Source: Niabella agricola | GTDB lineage: Bacteria; Bacteroidota; Bacteroidia; Chitinophagales; Chitinophagaceae | DNA: 64,000 nt | Reading direction: 5' to 3' | NCBI RefSeq assembly: GCF_021538615.1 | Contig: NZ_JAJHIZ010000003.1 | Coordinates: forward strand, 3,534,001 to 3,598,000 | Shown here: positions 8,442 to 16,339 of the stretch, in pieces | How the letters are laid out: every line of letters starts with the position of its first letter | How positions within the stretch are numbered: position 1 is the stretch's first letter | The notes under the pieces: model-generated | Told to the model about the DNA's origin: nothing | Databases searched by the model: none | What the model saw: only the letters and a program-made list of their open reading frames with translations | Made by a program: the position numbers and the translations under genes

Positions 8442-11366
8442 TTAGAGGGATGGGATCAGTGCCTTATAGAGGGCATCCTGTATACGGCCGCGGATACTTA
8501 AACGGCCGAGGCCCGGGCTATTGCGTGTGGGGTATACCCTGTTGGAAAGAAATATATATACAATATTGTATCTGGGATCGACCCATACACAGGTGCCGGT
8601 AAACCCGGTATGGCCATAGGTTTGGAGGGAGGCATACCTGCTGGGGTAAGGATCGTTGCTGGTGGCATGATCTTTTTCCGGTTTGTCAAATCCATATCCC
8701 CGGCGACTGATGGCACTGTGATAACCGGTAAAATACTGAATGGTTTCCCATTTAAGAAAACGTTGTCCATTCAGCTCGCCGCCATTCAACAGCATCTGAT
8801 ACAGTTTGCCCAGGTCATAGGCGTCTGAAAACAAGCCGGCATGTCCGGCTACACCGCCGCCCAGTGCAGCGCCTTCGTCATGAACGGTACCCCATATGAG
8901 CTGGTTGCGAAAACCGGTTTCACTTTCAGTAGGCACGATGCGATCTGAGGGGAAACGCTCCAGCGGATGATAGCCGGTGGTGGCCATGTGCAGCGGTTCG
9001 TAGAATGTTTTTTGTACATAGGTTTCCAGGGGCATCCCGGAAATGGCTTCTACAATTTTCCCGAGGAACCAGAAATCGTTGTCGCTGTAAACATATTTTT
9101 TCCCGGGCGTTTCCACGGGGCTTTCCAGGATTGTTTTCCAAATGGTGTCTTTATAATCATTCCGGATATAAAGGTTCCGGGCTACCTGAGTCGTAAAGCC
9201 TTCTGTTGCAGTGCTGCGATACAAGTCCGGTCGCACGGTTCCGTCGGGGTTCAGGGTCTGTTTATAAAATGGAATAAAAGGGACCATCCCGGCCTGATGC
9301 AGGATTATGTCTTCCAGTGTCAGTTTAGCCTTACTGGTTTTTTTGGTCCAGGGAAGATAATCTTCCAGTTTTTTTTTCAGATTGATCTTGCCTTCTTCAT
9401 ACAGCTTCATTACAGAAACCGTGGTGGCTGATACTTTTGTAACGGAAGCCAGGTCAAAAATGCTGTTTAATGCAGTAGGTTCTAAAGAGTCATAGGCATA
9501 GTTGCCAAAGGCCTTATGATATACGATTTCGCCGTCTTTAGCGGCGAGTACCACGCAGCCAGGATAGGCTTTTTTTTTAATGCCTTCTTCAGCAATCGAA
9601 TCCACTGATGCAAAACGGGCATCGCTAACGGGCTGCATATAACTTACATCGGTTCCTTTCTGGATAACACCGGTGCCATATTTCCAGTTGCAAACAGTGA
9701 CAGGTAAAGTGCCGGCGGCATTGAACCGGGAGCTCAGCCAGTCTGCGGCTACATTCTGGAAAACGGTATCGTCTTCATAGGCGGCCACCAGTGATTTAGC
9801 CATACAAAAGCTTCCAAGGGATAAGGGATTTCCAAACACAACGGTTACCGCATTTTTTTGGTTCAGCTGCTGCCAGTTTTGAAGCGCCGTTTGCGAAATG
9901 CCGAAATTGCTGCTGCCCTTTCGTAATGCCACATCATGAAAGCCCAGGATCACCGCATCGTATTTACCTTCCACCACTTTTTTTACAATCATGCCACCCT
10001 GTCCTGCAGTTTCCTTGTACCGGATATAATAAATATCAGCATTCAGATCCTGTTTCAGGCGCTGCGCCAACGCGGTAGACCCGGCATCATTAAAACCTAC
10101 ATAGGCAATTTTTTTCCCCGCTAACGGCCGGGCAAAGAATTCATTCCGGAATCCGTCCGGGTTAATGAGCCGAACAACGGTTAAAGCCTGACGGGCTATT
10201 TTTTCCCGTACCGAGTTGGTAGCTTCGTTGAGGTCTTCTGTAAGATGACCGGTGTTTACAGGATCAAGATGATTCAGCCCCAGATTGTATTTGGCAAGCA
10301 ATACGCGTTTTACCTTTGCTTCCAGTTCTTTCCAGTTCAGGCGTTTCTTTTTGATGGCTTCGTTTACCGCCTTAATAGTGCCGGCAACGCTTTCCGGAAG
10401 GCAAAGCATATCATTTCCGGCGATGAGGGCTTCCACGGCGATGGTGCCGCCGGGAAAGTATTTGGCAACCCCTTTCATTTCCAGCGCATCCGTAAAAGTG
10501 AGGCCCTTAAAACCAAGCTGGTTGCGCAACAGGCCGGTTACCGCATTCTTTGAGATAGAGGTAGCCCGGTGCGCGGTGTTGTCAATAGCAGGAACAAACA
10601 AATGCCCGATCATTACGCTTTGTACGCCGGCTTTGATCAGCTCTTTAAAGGGATACAGTTCAAGCTCCTGCAGCTGGTCTACGGTTTTATTGATCACCGG
10701 CAGATCCAGGTGTGAATCAACCGCCACATCTCCGTGCCCGGGGAAATGTTTGGCACTGGCCATAATCCCCGCATCCTGCATTCCTCGCATATAGGCCACA
10801 CCCATCCGGGCCACTTTATACTTGTCTTCCCCAAAAGAACGGAACCCGATTACTGGGTTATTGGGATTATTGTTGATGTCGACAACCGGAGCGTAATTTA
10901 CATGTACCCCCAGCCGCTTATGCTGTTTACCTACTGCCAGCCCCATTTCATAAGCAAGGGCCGTATCTGTAACAGCGCCAACCGTCATCTGGTAAGGAAA
11001 TTTAATAACACTGTCCAGGCGCATTCCCAGTCCATATTCACCATCGATAGTGATCATCAGCGGTGTTTTGGCCAGTTGCTGATAATAATTGGTAAGGTTG
11101 GCCTGTCGGATGGGACCGCCCTGGAAAAAACAAAGCGCTCCTATATTGTACTTTTTGATGTCATTGGCAACCGCCGCAATATGATCTGCGCCCTTATTGG
11201 AATGTGCTCTCACAATAATCAGTTGAGCAATGCGCTGATCCTTGCTCAGACTTTTATACACGCTGTCTACCCATTTGGCTGCCGGGAGATTGCTCCGCTG
11301 GGCATGAGCAATGCAGGGCAGGCAGTACAGGGTTGTAAGCAGCAAAAACAATCTCAGGCTCTTCAT
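8442..11366 (-). CDS. Exported GH3 beta-N-acetylhexosaminidase-type domain fused to a serine beta-lactamase-type domain
   Basis: This 974-residue protein has a signal peptide ending in CIAHAQ. Residues about 30-370 are a family 3 glycoside hydrolase of the NagZ type, with KHFPGHGDVAVDSHLDLP near 202 carrying the His/Asp dyad region. Residues about 400-560 form a GH3-like second domain. Residues about 590-970 are a class C beta-lactamase/penicillin-binding fold with SVTK (SxxK, near 640), YSDNDFW (near 762) and HTGFTG (near 922). Both domain types act on peptidoglycan or its fragments, so a role in periplasmic wall turnover or recycling is likely. The architecture is known in Bacteroidota. A good promoter lies at 11396-11424. 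Confidence 0.9.
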   Translation of the reverse strand: MKSLRLFLLLTTLYCLPCIAHAQRSNLPAAKWVDSVYKSLSKDQRIAQLIIVRAHSNKGADHIAAVANDIKKYNIGALCFFQGGPIRQANLTNYYQQLAKTPLMITIDGEYGLGMRLDSVIKFPYQMTVGAVTDTALAYEMGLAVGKQHKRLGVHVNYAPVVDINNNPNNPVIGFRSFGEDKYKVARMGVAYMRGMQDAGIMASAKHFPGHGDVAVDSHLDLPVINKTVDQLQELELYPFKELIKAGVQSVMIGHLFVPAIDNTAHRATSISKNAVTGLLRNQLGFKGLTFTDALEMKGVAKYFPGGTIAVEALIAGNDMLCLPESVAGTIKAVNEAIKKKRLNWKELEAKVKRVLLAKYNLGLNHLDPVNTGHLTEDLNEATNSVREKIARQALTVVRLINPDGFRNEFFARPLAGKKIAYVGFNDAGSTALAQRLKQDLNADIYYIRYKETAGQGGMIVKKVVEGKYDAVILGFHDVALRKGSSNFGISQTALQNWQQLNQKNAVTVVFGNPLSLGSFCMAKSLVAAYEDDTVFQNVAADWLSSRFNAAGTLPVTVCNWKYGTGVIQKGTDVSYMQPVSDARFASVDSIAEEGIKKKAYPGCVVLAAKDGEIVYHKAFGNYAYDSLEPTALNSIFDLASVTKVSATTVSVMKLYEEGKINLKKKLEDYLPWTKKTSKAKLTLEDIILHQAGMVPFIPFYKQTLNPDGTVRPDLYRSTATEGFTTQVARNLYIRNDYKDTIWKTILESPVETPGKKYVYSDNDFWFLGKIVEAISGMPLETYVQKTFYEPLHMATTGYHPLERFPSDRIVPTESETGFRNQLIWGTVHDEGAALGGGVAGHAGLFSDAYDLGKLYQMLLNGGELNGQRFLKWETIQYFTGYHSAISRRGYGFDKPEKDHATSNDPYPSRYASLQTYGHTGFTGTCVWVDPRYNIVYIFLSNRVYPTRNSPGLGRLSIRGRIQDALYKALIPSL

Positions 11367-11395
11367 ACTTTGTAATTTTTCAGTTATGATAATTA

Positions 11396-11424
11396 CAAAA
11401 GTAGGGTAAATGACGTTTTAACAA
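11396..11424 (-). promoter_or_regulatory. Promoter (TTG-N18-TACTTTTG) for the GH3-beta-lactamase gene
   Basis: On the minus strand there is TTG at 11424-11422, an 18-nt spacer, then TACTTTTG at 11403-11396. This fits the Bacteroidota primary sigma consensus. The leader to the ATG at 11366 would be about 24-30 nt. Confidence 0.6.
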
Positions 11425-11569
11425 CGCATAAGCCGAAAGCCAGGGAGGACGTTCAAAACGTAACGTTCAAAGTCGGATCCGCTCAATTTTCGGATCTTAT
11501 GATCTTTAGAGGATTAAGACTATTGGGCAGTAACGGCATCTCCATTTTCACATTTCCAAAAAATAGATC

Positions 11570-12277
11570 TTACTCTGTGTACTTATATCCCACGCCTCTT
11601 ACCGAGTGGAAGAATTTGGGATTGCGGCTGTCCTTTTCAAAATACTTTCTGAAGTTCAGGATAAAATTGTCGATGGTTCGGGTGGTGGGATACACATTAT
11701 AACCCCACACGGCCTGCAGGATCTTTTCGCGGGGTACTACCTCGTTCTTGTTTTCAATGAGGAGCTTTAACAGCATGGCTTCTTTCTTGCTCAGCTGGAT
11801 CTTCCCGGCATACTTGGTTACGGCTTCCTGGGCCTTAAAATCGATGATATTGTCTCCAAAAGTGTAAGTGTTGCCTACAGTACTTTTATCCTGCAGTTTT
11901 TGATTTTTATTGATCAGCTTCTGTATGCGCAGCAGGAGCTCTTCAAGGTTAAAAGGCTTGGTGAGATAGTCATCGGCGCCTTTTTTCAGGCCCAGCACCT
12001 TATCATTGCTGGTATTTTTGGCGCTCAGCATGAGGATCGGAACCTCGTTATTCCCCAGGCGAATGGTTTCAGCAACAGCAATGCCGTCCATCTCCGGCAG
12101 CATAATATCCAGTATAACCAGGTCGAAGTATTCGTTTTTTATGGCGTCTATAGCTTGTACCCCATCAAAGGCGGAGGTAACGGCATAACCTTCCAGTTCC
12201 AGGTTTAATTTTAATGCTTCATGAAGGTTCTCTTCATCTTCCACTAATAAGATAGTAGCCGTTTTGTCTCCGTTCAT
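11570..12277 (-). CDS. OmpR/PhoB-family response regulator
   Basis: This 235-residue protein has a receiver domain (acidic DE pair in LVEDEEN, phospho-acceptor Asp in LVILDIMLPEMDG, Lys in YLTKPF) and a C-terminal winged-helix DNA-binding domain (LSKKEAMLLKLLIE, TIDNFILNFRKYFE, VRGVGYKYTE). It starts 24 bp after the sensor kinase gene on the same strand, so the two form a cognate pair. The upstream gene of the same run is gldH. The stimulus is not evident from the sequence. Confidence 0.93.
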   Translation of the reverse strand: MNGDKTATILLVEDEENLHEALKLNLELEGYAVTSAFDGVQAIDAIKNEYFDLVILDIMLPEMDGIAVAETIRLGNNEVPILMLSAKNTSNDKVLGLKKGADDYLTKPFNLEELLLRIQKLINKNQKLQDKSTVGNTYTFGDNIIDFKAQEAVTKYAGKIQLSKKEAMLLKLLIENKNEVVPREKILQAVWGYNVYPTTRTIDNFILNFRKYFEKDSRNPKFFHSVRGVGYKYTE

Positions 12278-12301
12278 AGTTTATTGTCTTTTATCGAACT
12301 A

Positions 12302-13291
12302 CTAAGTATAAAACTTAACCGCAAAAGTACTCCCGTTCGGTTCATGATTTGTCACTGAAATGTCTGCATTGTGATCTTTGGCAATTTTATCACATAAATA
12401 AAGTCCCAGTCCGGTGCCCTGTTTTTTACGTGTAGACTCATTACCGATGCGGTAAAATTTTGTAAAGATCTTTTTTTTCTCTTCCTCGGGGATGCCCGGT
12501 CCTTCGTCGGTTACCGATACGATAACGGCCTGCGGTTGTTTGCTCAGACGGATAAAAACGGCTCCATCCTTAGAGCTGTATTTAAGCGCATTTTCAATAA
12601 GATTGTTGATCAGGATCTGCAGCAACAGGGGATCGCCCTTTATATCGGCATCCGGATCGATCACCGCTTCAAAGCGACGGTCGTGAAACCGTTTTTCGAA
12701 TTCTGCTACCCGGTCGGCCAGCAGATTGGAAAGATCGAGGTCTTCCTTGCTGATCTTCCGGTCCTGTCCTTCCAGTTGCGCAGACACCAGGATATTGTTA
12801 GTGAGGAAATGAAGCCGCGCGGTTTCTTCCAGGGTCATCGCAATCAGCTTGCGTCGCTTATTTTCATCCAGGTTGTGTTTTAAAAGGGTTTCGAGGTTAA
12901 GGGTGGCTACGGCAATAGGGGTTTTTAACTCATGGGTTACGGCCATGGTAAAATTCTGCTGTTGTTGCTGCAGGCGGGCCTGCTGGGTAATATACCGGTA
13001 AATAAAGAGGGCGCCTACAAGGATTAATCCCAGGAATACGATGCCTTCTCCTGCATATTTGACCCGGTTACGCCGGTACTCATCCTGCAGACCGCTGAGC
13101 TGTTCTTTATAATGTGCCGAACGGGTATCAGGTTCAGCTATATTTAAATGCTCGATCTTTGACTGGTGGAGCCGGTTGTTCTGTTGTTCCAGGGAAATGA
13201 ACCACCAAACCAGTGCAGCCAGGATATATACTACCAGTAAATAAAACAGAATGGTCGCCCTCCTTGAGTATCGTTTCCGTTTTTTTTCCAT
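12302..13291 (-). CDS. Two-component sensor histidine kinase
   Basis: This is a 329-residue protein from the ATG at 13291, which lies directly after the gldH stop; the longer frame overlaps gldH. A basic N-terminus leads into a first membrane helix (ILFYLLVVYILAALVWWF). A short extracytoplasmic loop of about 45 residues follows, then a second helix (GIVFLGLILVGALFIY). The HisKA domain has the phospho-acceptor in VTHELKTPIA. The HATPase domain has NLIENALKYS, DEGPGIP and GTGLGLYLC. The sensory loop is too short for a large ligand domain. It pairs with the regulator at 11570-12277. Confidence 0.93.
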   Translation of the reverse strand: MEKKRKRYSRRATILFYLLVVYILAALVWWFISLEQQNNRLHQSKIEHLNIAEPDTRSAHYKEQLSGLQDEYRRNRVKYAGEGIVFLGLILVGALFIYRYITQQARLQQQQQNFTMAVTHELKTPIAVATLNLETLLKHNLDENKRRKLIAMTLEETARLHFLTNNILVSAQLEGQDRKISKEDLDLSNLLADRVAEFEKRFHDRRFEAVIDPDADIKGDPLLLQILINNLIENALKYSSKDGAVFIRLSKQPQAVIVSVTDEGPGIPEEEKKKIFTKFYRIGNESTRKKQGTGLGLYLCDKIAKDHNADISVTNHEPNGSTFAVKFYT

Positions 13292-13292
13292 A

Positions 13293-13769
13293 CTAATGCC
13301 GGGTTTCTGTGATTTTTTCAACGCCGATACCTGCATTTAACATAAAGAGCAGCGGATCGTCCTTCATCAGTTGGCTGATAGTAAACCGGTAGCGGTTCTT
13401 CTTTAAAACAACGGGTACGTTTAAACGGATCCGGTGATCGTAGAGATCATCAATATTGCTGCCGCCCCATTTTCCGGAAGGGGTTACCAGCGAGGCGTTT
13501 ACCCGGAGGGTGGAAACAGGGTGGCCGGCGGTATCTTTAACGGAAATGGATGCTACAAGATTGTTATAGCGGTACTGCTGGGTATGACGCAGGATCAGGT
13601 AAAGCTGGTAAGAGGCAGAGTCGGTAATGTCCAGTTCAACGATAGCCGGGGATTTTTTTTTCCATTCATGCCGGGGGATATCTGCCACCCGCTCTCTTAC
13701 CTCAATCTGTTTACAGGAGAAAACAACACTGGTGGAAATAATCAATAAAACAGAAACGAACCGATTCAT
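13293..13769 (-). CDS. gldH: Gliding motility lipoprotein GldH
   Basis: This 158-residue lipoprotein has a lipobox (VVFSC) and the GldH layout: the W-rich start of the mature domain (IPRHEWKKKSPAIVELDITD), YQLYLILRHTQQYRYNNL, TPSGKWGGSNIDDLYDHR and a C-terminal GIGVEKI. GldH belongs to the gliding-motility/type IX secretion-associated gene set of Bacteroidota and sits in the periplasm-facing membrane. I chose the ATG at 13769 because it begins a good signal peptide. The gene is followed, with one base between, by a histidine kinase and a response regulator, which is an unusual linkage. Confidence 0.82.
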   Translation of the reverse strand: MNRFVSVLLIISTSVVFSCKQIEVRERVADIPRHEWKKKSPAIVELDITDSASYQLYLILRHTQQYRYNNLVASISVKDTAGHPVSTLRVNASLVTPSGKWGGSNIDDLYDHRIRLNVPVVLKKNRYRFTISQLMKDDPLLFMLNAGIGVEKITETRH

Positions 13770-13899
13770 CAGGGTACATTTTTGCAAATGTACTATTAAT
13801 ACGGCTGATATGCTGCTGCCGGAACCCTGAAAGCAGACCCAAACTCAGTGCGGATCAGATGCAACATCTGCATCGCGGAAGGTAGAATCGCTCCTGGAA

Positions 13900-14775
13900 T
13901 TATAATACGTTCAGCACCTGTTCTTTTGCTTTCTCCAGTTCGTCCTTCATCATCACCACCAGTTTTTGAATGGAAGCATGATAGGCTTTGGAACCGGTGG
14001 TATTGATCTCCCGTCCTACCTCCTGCAGGATAAAGGAAAGTTTTTTCCCCTTGATGTCGGAATCTTCCTTAACAGTTTGCATAAAGTAGACGCAGTGATT
14101 TTTTAACCGCACCAGTTCTTCGGTAATATCGATCTTTTCAATGTAGTAAATCAGCTCCTGCTCCAGCCGGTTGGTGTCAAAATTTTCTTTCCCTACTTTT
14201 TCCTCCAGCAGTTTTACAATACCTTCCCGGATCATCTCTTTTCGGGAGGGGTCCAGTTTTTCTACTTCGGCCTGCAGTGCTTCAATGTTCCGGATGCGCC
14301 CGGTAAGCTCAGTTTCCAGGATCTGTCCTTCATTGGCGCGGTGCTGGTTCAGGTCGGCGATGGCGGCCTTTACCAGTTCGATAAAAACGGCAGCGTCTTC
14401 ATCAGACAGCGTTTCGCTGGTTGGCGTAATCACCTCCGGAAGTTTGATCAGTGCATTCAGGATATTGGAAGTATCAATATTCAATTCACGCGAAAGTTCG
14501 GCAAGGGAATGGTAATATGCTTTCGCAAGATCAGTGTTAATGGTTACCGGTTTGGCATCTCCGGTATCCTTCAGGCTGATGCTGCATTCCACACTACCCC
14601 GGCTCAATCCTTCCGCCAGTGTTTTGCGGATATTAAACTCCTGCGACTTCAGTAATGCAGGCAGCCGTAAAGAGAGGTCGAACTGTTTACCATTTAGCGA
14701 TTTGATGTCTACAAGAAAGGTTTTATTGCCAATCGTTTTTTCAGCGCGGCCAAAGCCGGTCATTGATTTGAACAT
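13900..14775 (-). CDS. yicC: YicC/YloC-family endoribonuclease
   Basis: This 291-residue protein has the standard family start (MFKSMTGFGRAE) and the conserved C-terminal region (EEKVGKENFDTNRLEQELI, IDITEELVRLKNH, GKKLSFILQEVGREINTTG). Length and ends match the family. Family members are cytoplasmic endoribonucleases linked to sRNA turnover and stationary-phase physiology. The usual partner gmk is not in the window next to it. A near-consensus -7 box (TATCTTTA on the minus strand) lies just upstream. Confidence 0.92.
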   Translation of the reverse strand: MFKSMTGFGRAEKTIGNKTFLVDIKSLNGKQFDLSLRLPALLKSQEFNIRKTLAEGLSRGSVECSISLKDTGDAKPVTINTDLAKAYYHSLAELSRELNIDTSNILNALIKLPEVITPTSETLSDEDAAVFIELVKAAIADLNQHRANEGQILETELTGRIRNIEALQAEVEKLDPSRKEMIREGIVKLLEEKVGKENFDTNRLEQELIYYIEKIDITEELVRLKNHCVYFMQTVKEDSDIKGKKLSFILQEVGREINTTGSKAYHASIQKLVVMMKDELEKAKEQVLNVL

Positions 14776-14870
14776 AGCGTGATTTTTGTAAAGATAATTA
14801 TTCGCGGCGTCTCTTATTAAAAATAAAAAGAAGCTGCAACAGCAGGATATGGTTCTTCTTTACATAAAAA

Positions 14871-14894
14871 AATCCCTTCGAAAGTGAAGGGATT
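14871..14894. terminator. Hairpin upstream of yicC, U-rich on both sides
   Basis: AATCCCTTC (14871-14879) and GAAGGGATT (14886-14894) form a 9-bp stem with a six-base loop. T-rich on both strands outside the stem, it could act as a terminator in either direction. No gene ends close to it on the plus strand, so it may mark the end of an unseen short transcript. Confidence 0.5.
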
Positions 14895-15283
14895 ATTTTA
14901 TAAAGATGGGTTAGTAAGTATGAGAAATAAAATTTCTCACCACAATATTAATTATTATTTTGTCGATATAAAAATTATTTAGTACAAATTTTATTCACAT
15001 TTTAAAATGACCTGTGGATATGTAGCGCCTGTTTCCGGATGATGGGATTGCCGTATAGAAAAGCAGGAGGATGTAATGCCAGTGTTTTGTTGCTGAACGT
15101 ATCGCTGAAACATTGATGAATAAAGGGTTTCAGAGGGATTGTGTTTTTTTGCATGCCACTTGCAGATTGAAACCCTGCGGATGATTTGATGAAAAATAAC
15201 CTGTTGGTTTTGCGTAAAATCGGGACTTAAAAATCTTTTGGAACGGCACGGAAAATTTTCGGGAATGTGAAAAACTTTGAGGT
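14895..15283. other. AT-rich intergenic region before lpxD
   Basis: About 390 bp with no convincing gene on either strand. Open frames here lack conserved features. It holds only the upstream part of the lpxD promoter. Confidence 0.5.
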
Positions 15284-15317
15284 TTTGTATGGGAACAAAG
15301 AGTTACGCCTACCTTTG
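15284..15317 (+). promoter_or_regulatory. Promoter (TTTG-N22-TACCTTTG) for lpxD
   Basis: TTTG at 15284-15287 and TACCTTTG at 15310-15317 match the Bacteroidota -33/-7 consensus with a 22-nt spacer. The ATG follows 11 bases after the -7 box. Confidence 0.6.
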
Positions 15318-15328
15318 AAAAAAAAGAT

Positions 15329-16285
15329 ATGCGATTTGAAAATCCTGTTCCGCTTTCAGAAATAGCAACGTTGATCGCTGCAAGAATTGTTGGCGATCCC
15401 AACGCCACAGCAACGGGTATCAACGAGATTCACCAGGTGGAAAAAGGCGACCTTGTTTTTGTAGATCACCCTAAATATTACGATGCGGCTATTCATTCGG
15501 CAGCCAGTTACATCATCATTAATGCAGACCGGGAAGTGCCCGAAGACAAAGCGTTGCTGATTGTTGAAGAGCCGTTTGAGGCCTATCTGAAAATCGTATT
15601 CACCTTCCGCCCGTTCCGTCCTTCCTTGAGCCTGGTTGCCGCAACGGCGCAGATAGGACCGGGTACGGTTATTATGCCCAATGTATACCTGGGCAATCAT
15701 GTTACCATTGGTGCCAATTGTGTCATCTACCCCAACGTAACCATTATGGACTATTGTACGGTTGGGGACGATGTAGTGATCCAAAGCGGAACGGTTATTG
15801 GCAGCGATGCCTTTTATTACAATAAAAAAACCAACCGCCCCGTCCATTATAAACGCATGACCAGTTGTGGCACCGTGGAAATAGAAACCGGTGTAGAAAT
15901 TGGTGCGGGTTGTACCATCGACCGGGGAGTTACGGGTGTAACGCGGATCGGGGCCGGTACAAAAATGGATAACCTGGTGCATATCGGACACGACACCCTG
16001 GTGGGAAAAAATTGTTTATTTGCCGCCCAGGTCGGGATCGCCGGTGCATCTGTCATTGAAGATGAGGTGATCTTATGGGGCCAGGTGGGGGTAAGTAAAA
16101 CATTGACCATCGGCAAAGGGGCGGTGGTCAATGCACAAAGTGGAGTGCCTTCTTCCCTGGAAGGCGGAAAGATTTATTTTGGCAGCCCGGCTGTTCCCGC
16201 ACACGAGAAAAAGAAGGAACTGGTTTGGATTAAACGGATCCCGCAGATATGGGATCAGTTAAATAAAAGCGAATCATCCAGTTAG
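15329..16285 (+). CDS. lpxD: UDP-3-O-(3-hydroxyacyl)glucosamine N-acyltransferase (LpxD-type)
   Basis: This 318-residue protein has an N-terminal uridine-binding LpxD domain (residues 1-95) and a left-handed hexapeptide-repeat helix (about 100-260, with many [LIV]G repeats such as VTIGANCVIYPNVTI). The catalytic-His segment DNLVHIGHDT and the following GIAG loop match LpxD. The enzyme would add the N-linked acyl chain in lipid A synthesis in the cytoplasm. Chitinophagaceae often carry more than one LpxD-like protein, so this could be a second or divergent copy. A promoter sits at 15284-15317. Confidence 0.85.
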   Translation: MRFENPVPLSEIATLIAARIVGDPNATATGINEIHQVEKGDLVFVDHPKYYDAAIHSAASYIIINADREVPEDKALLIVEEPFEAYLKIVFTFRPFRPSLSLVAATAQIGPGTVIMPNVYLGNHVTIGANCVIYPNVTIMDYCTVGDDVVIQSGTVIGSDAFYYNKKTNRPVHYKRMTSCGTVEIETGVEIGAGCTIDRGVTGVTRIGAGTKMDNLVHIGHDTLVGKNCLFAAQVGIAGASVIEDEVILWGQVGVSKTLTIGKGAVVNAQSGVPSSLEGGKIYFGSPAVPAHEKKKELVWIKRIPQIWDQLNKSESSS

Positions 16286-16339
16286 CAAAAAACTTAAGGA
16301 TTCCTTTTGTACCCGCGTTCTGCTTCGTACCTTGCGGCT

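Noticed and set aside
15130..15423. Minus-strand ORF before lpxD
   Set aside because: It overlaps the lpxD promoter and start and has no recognisable features.
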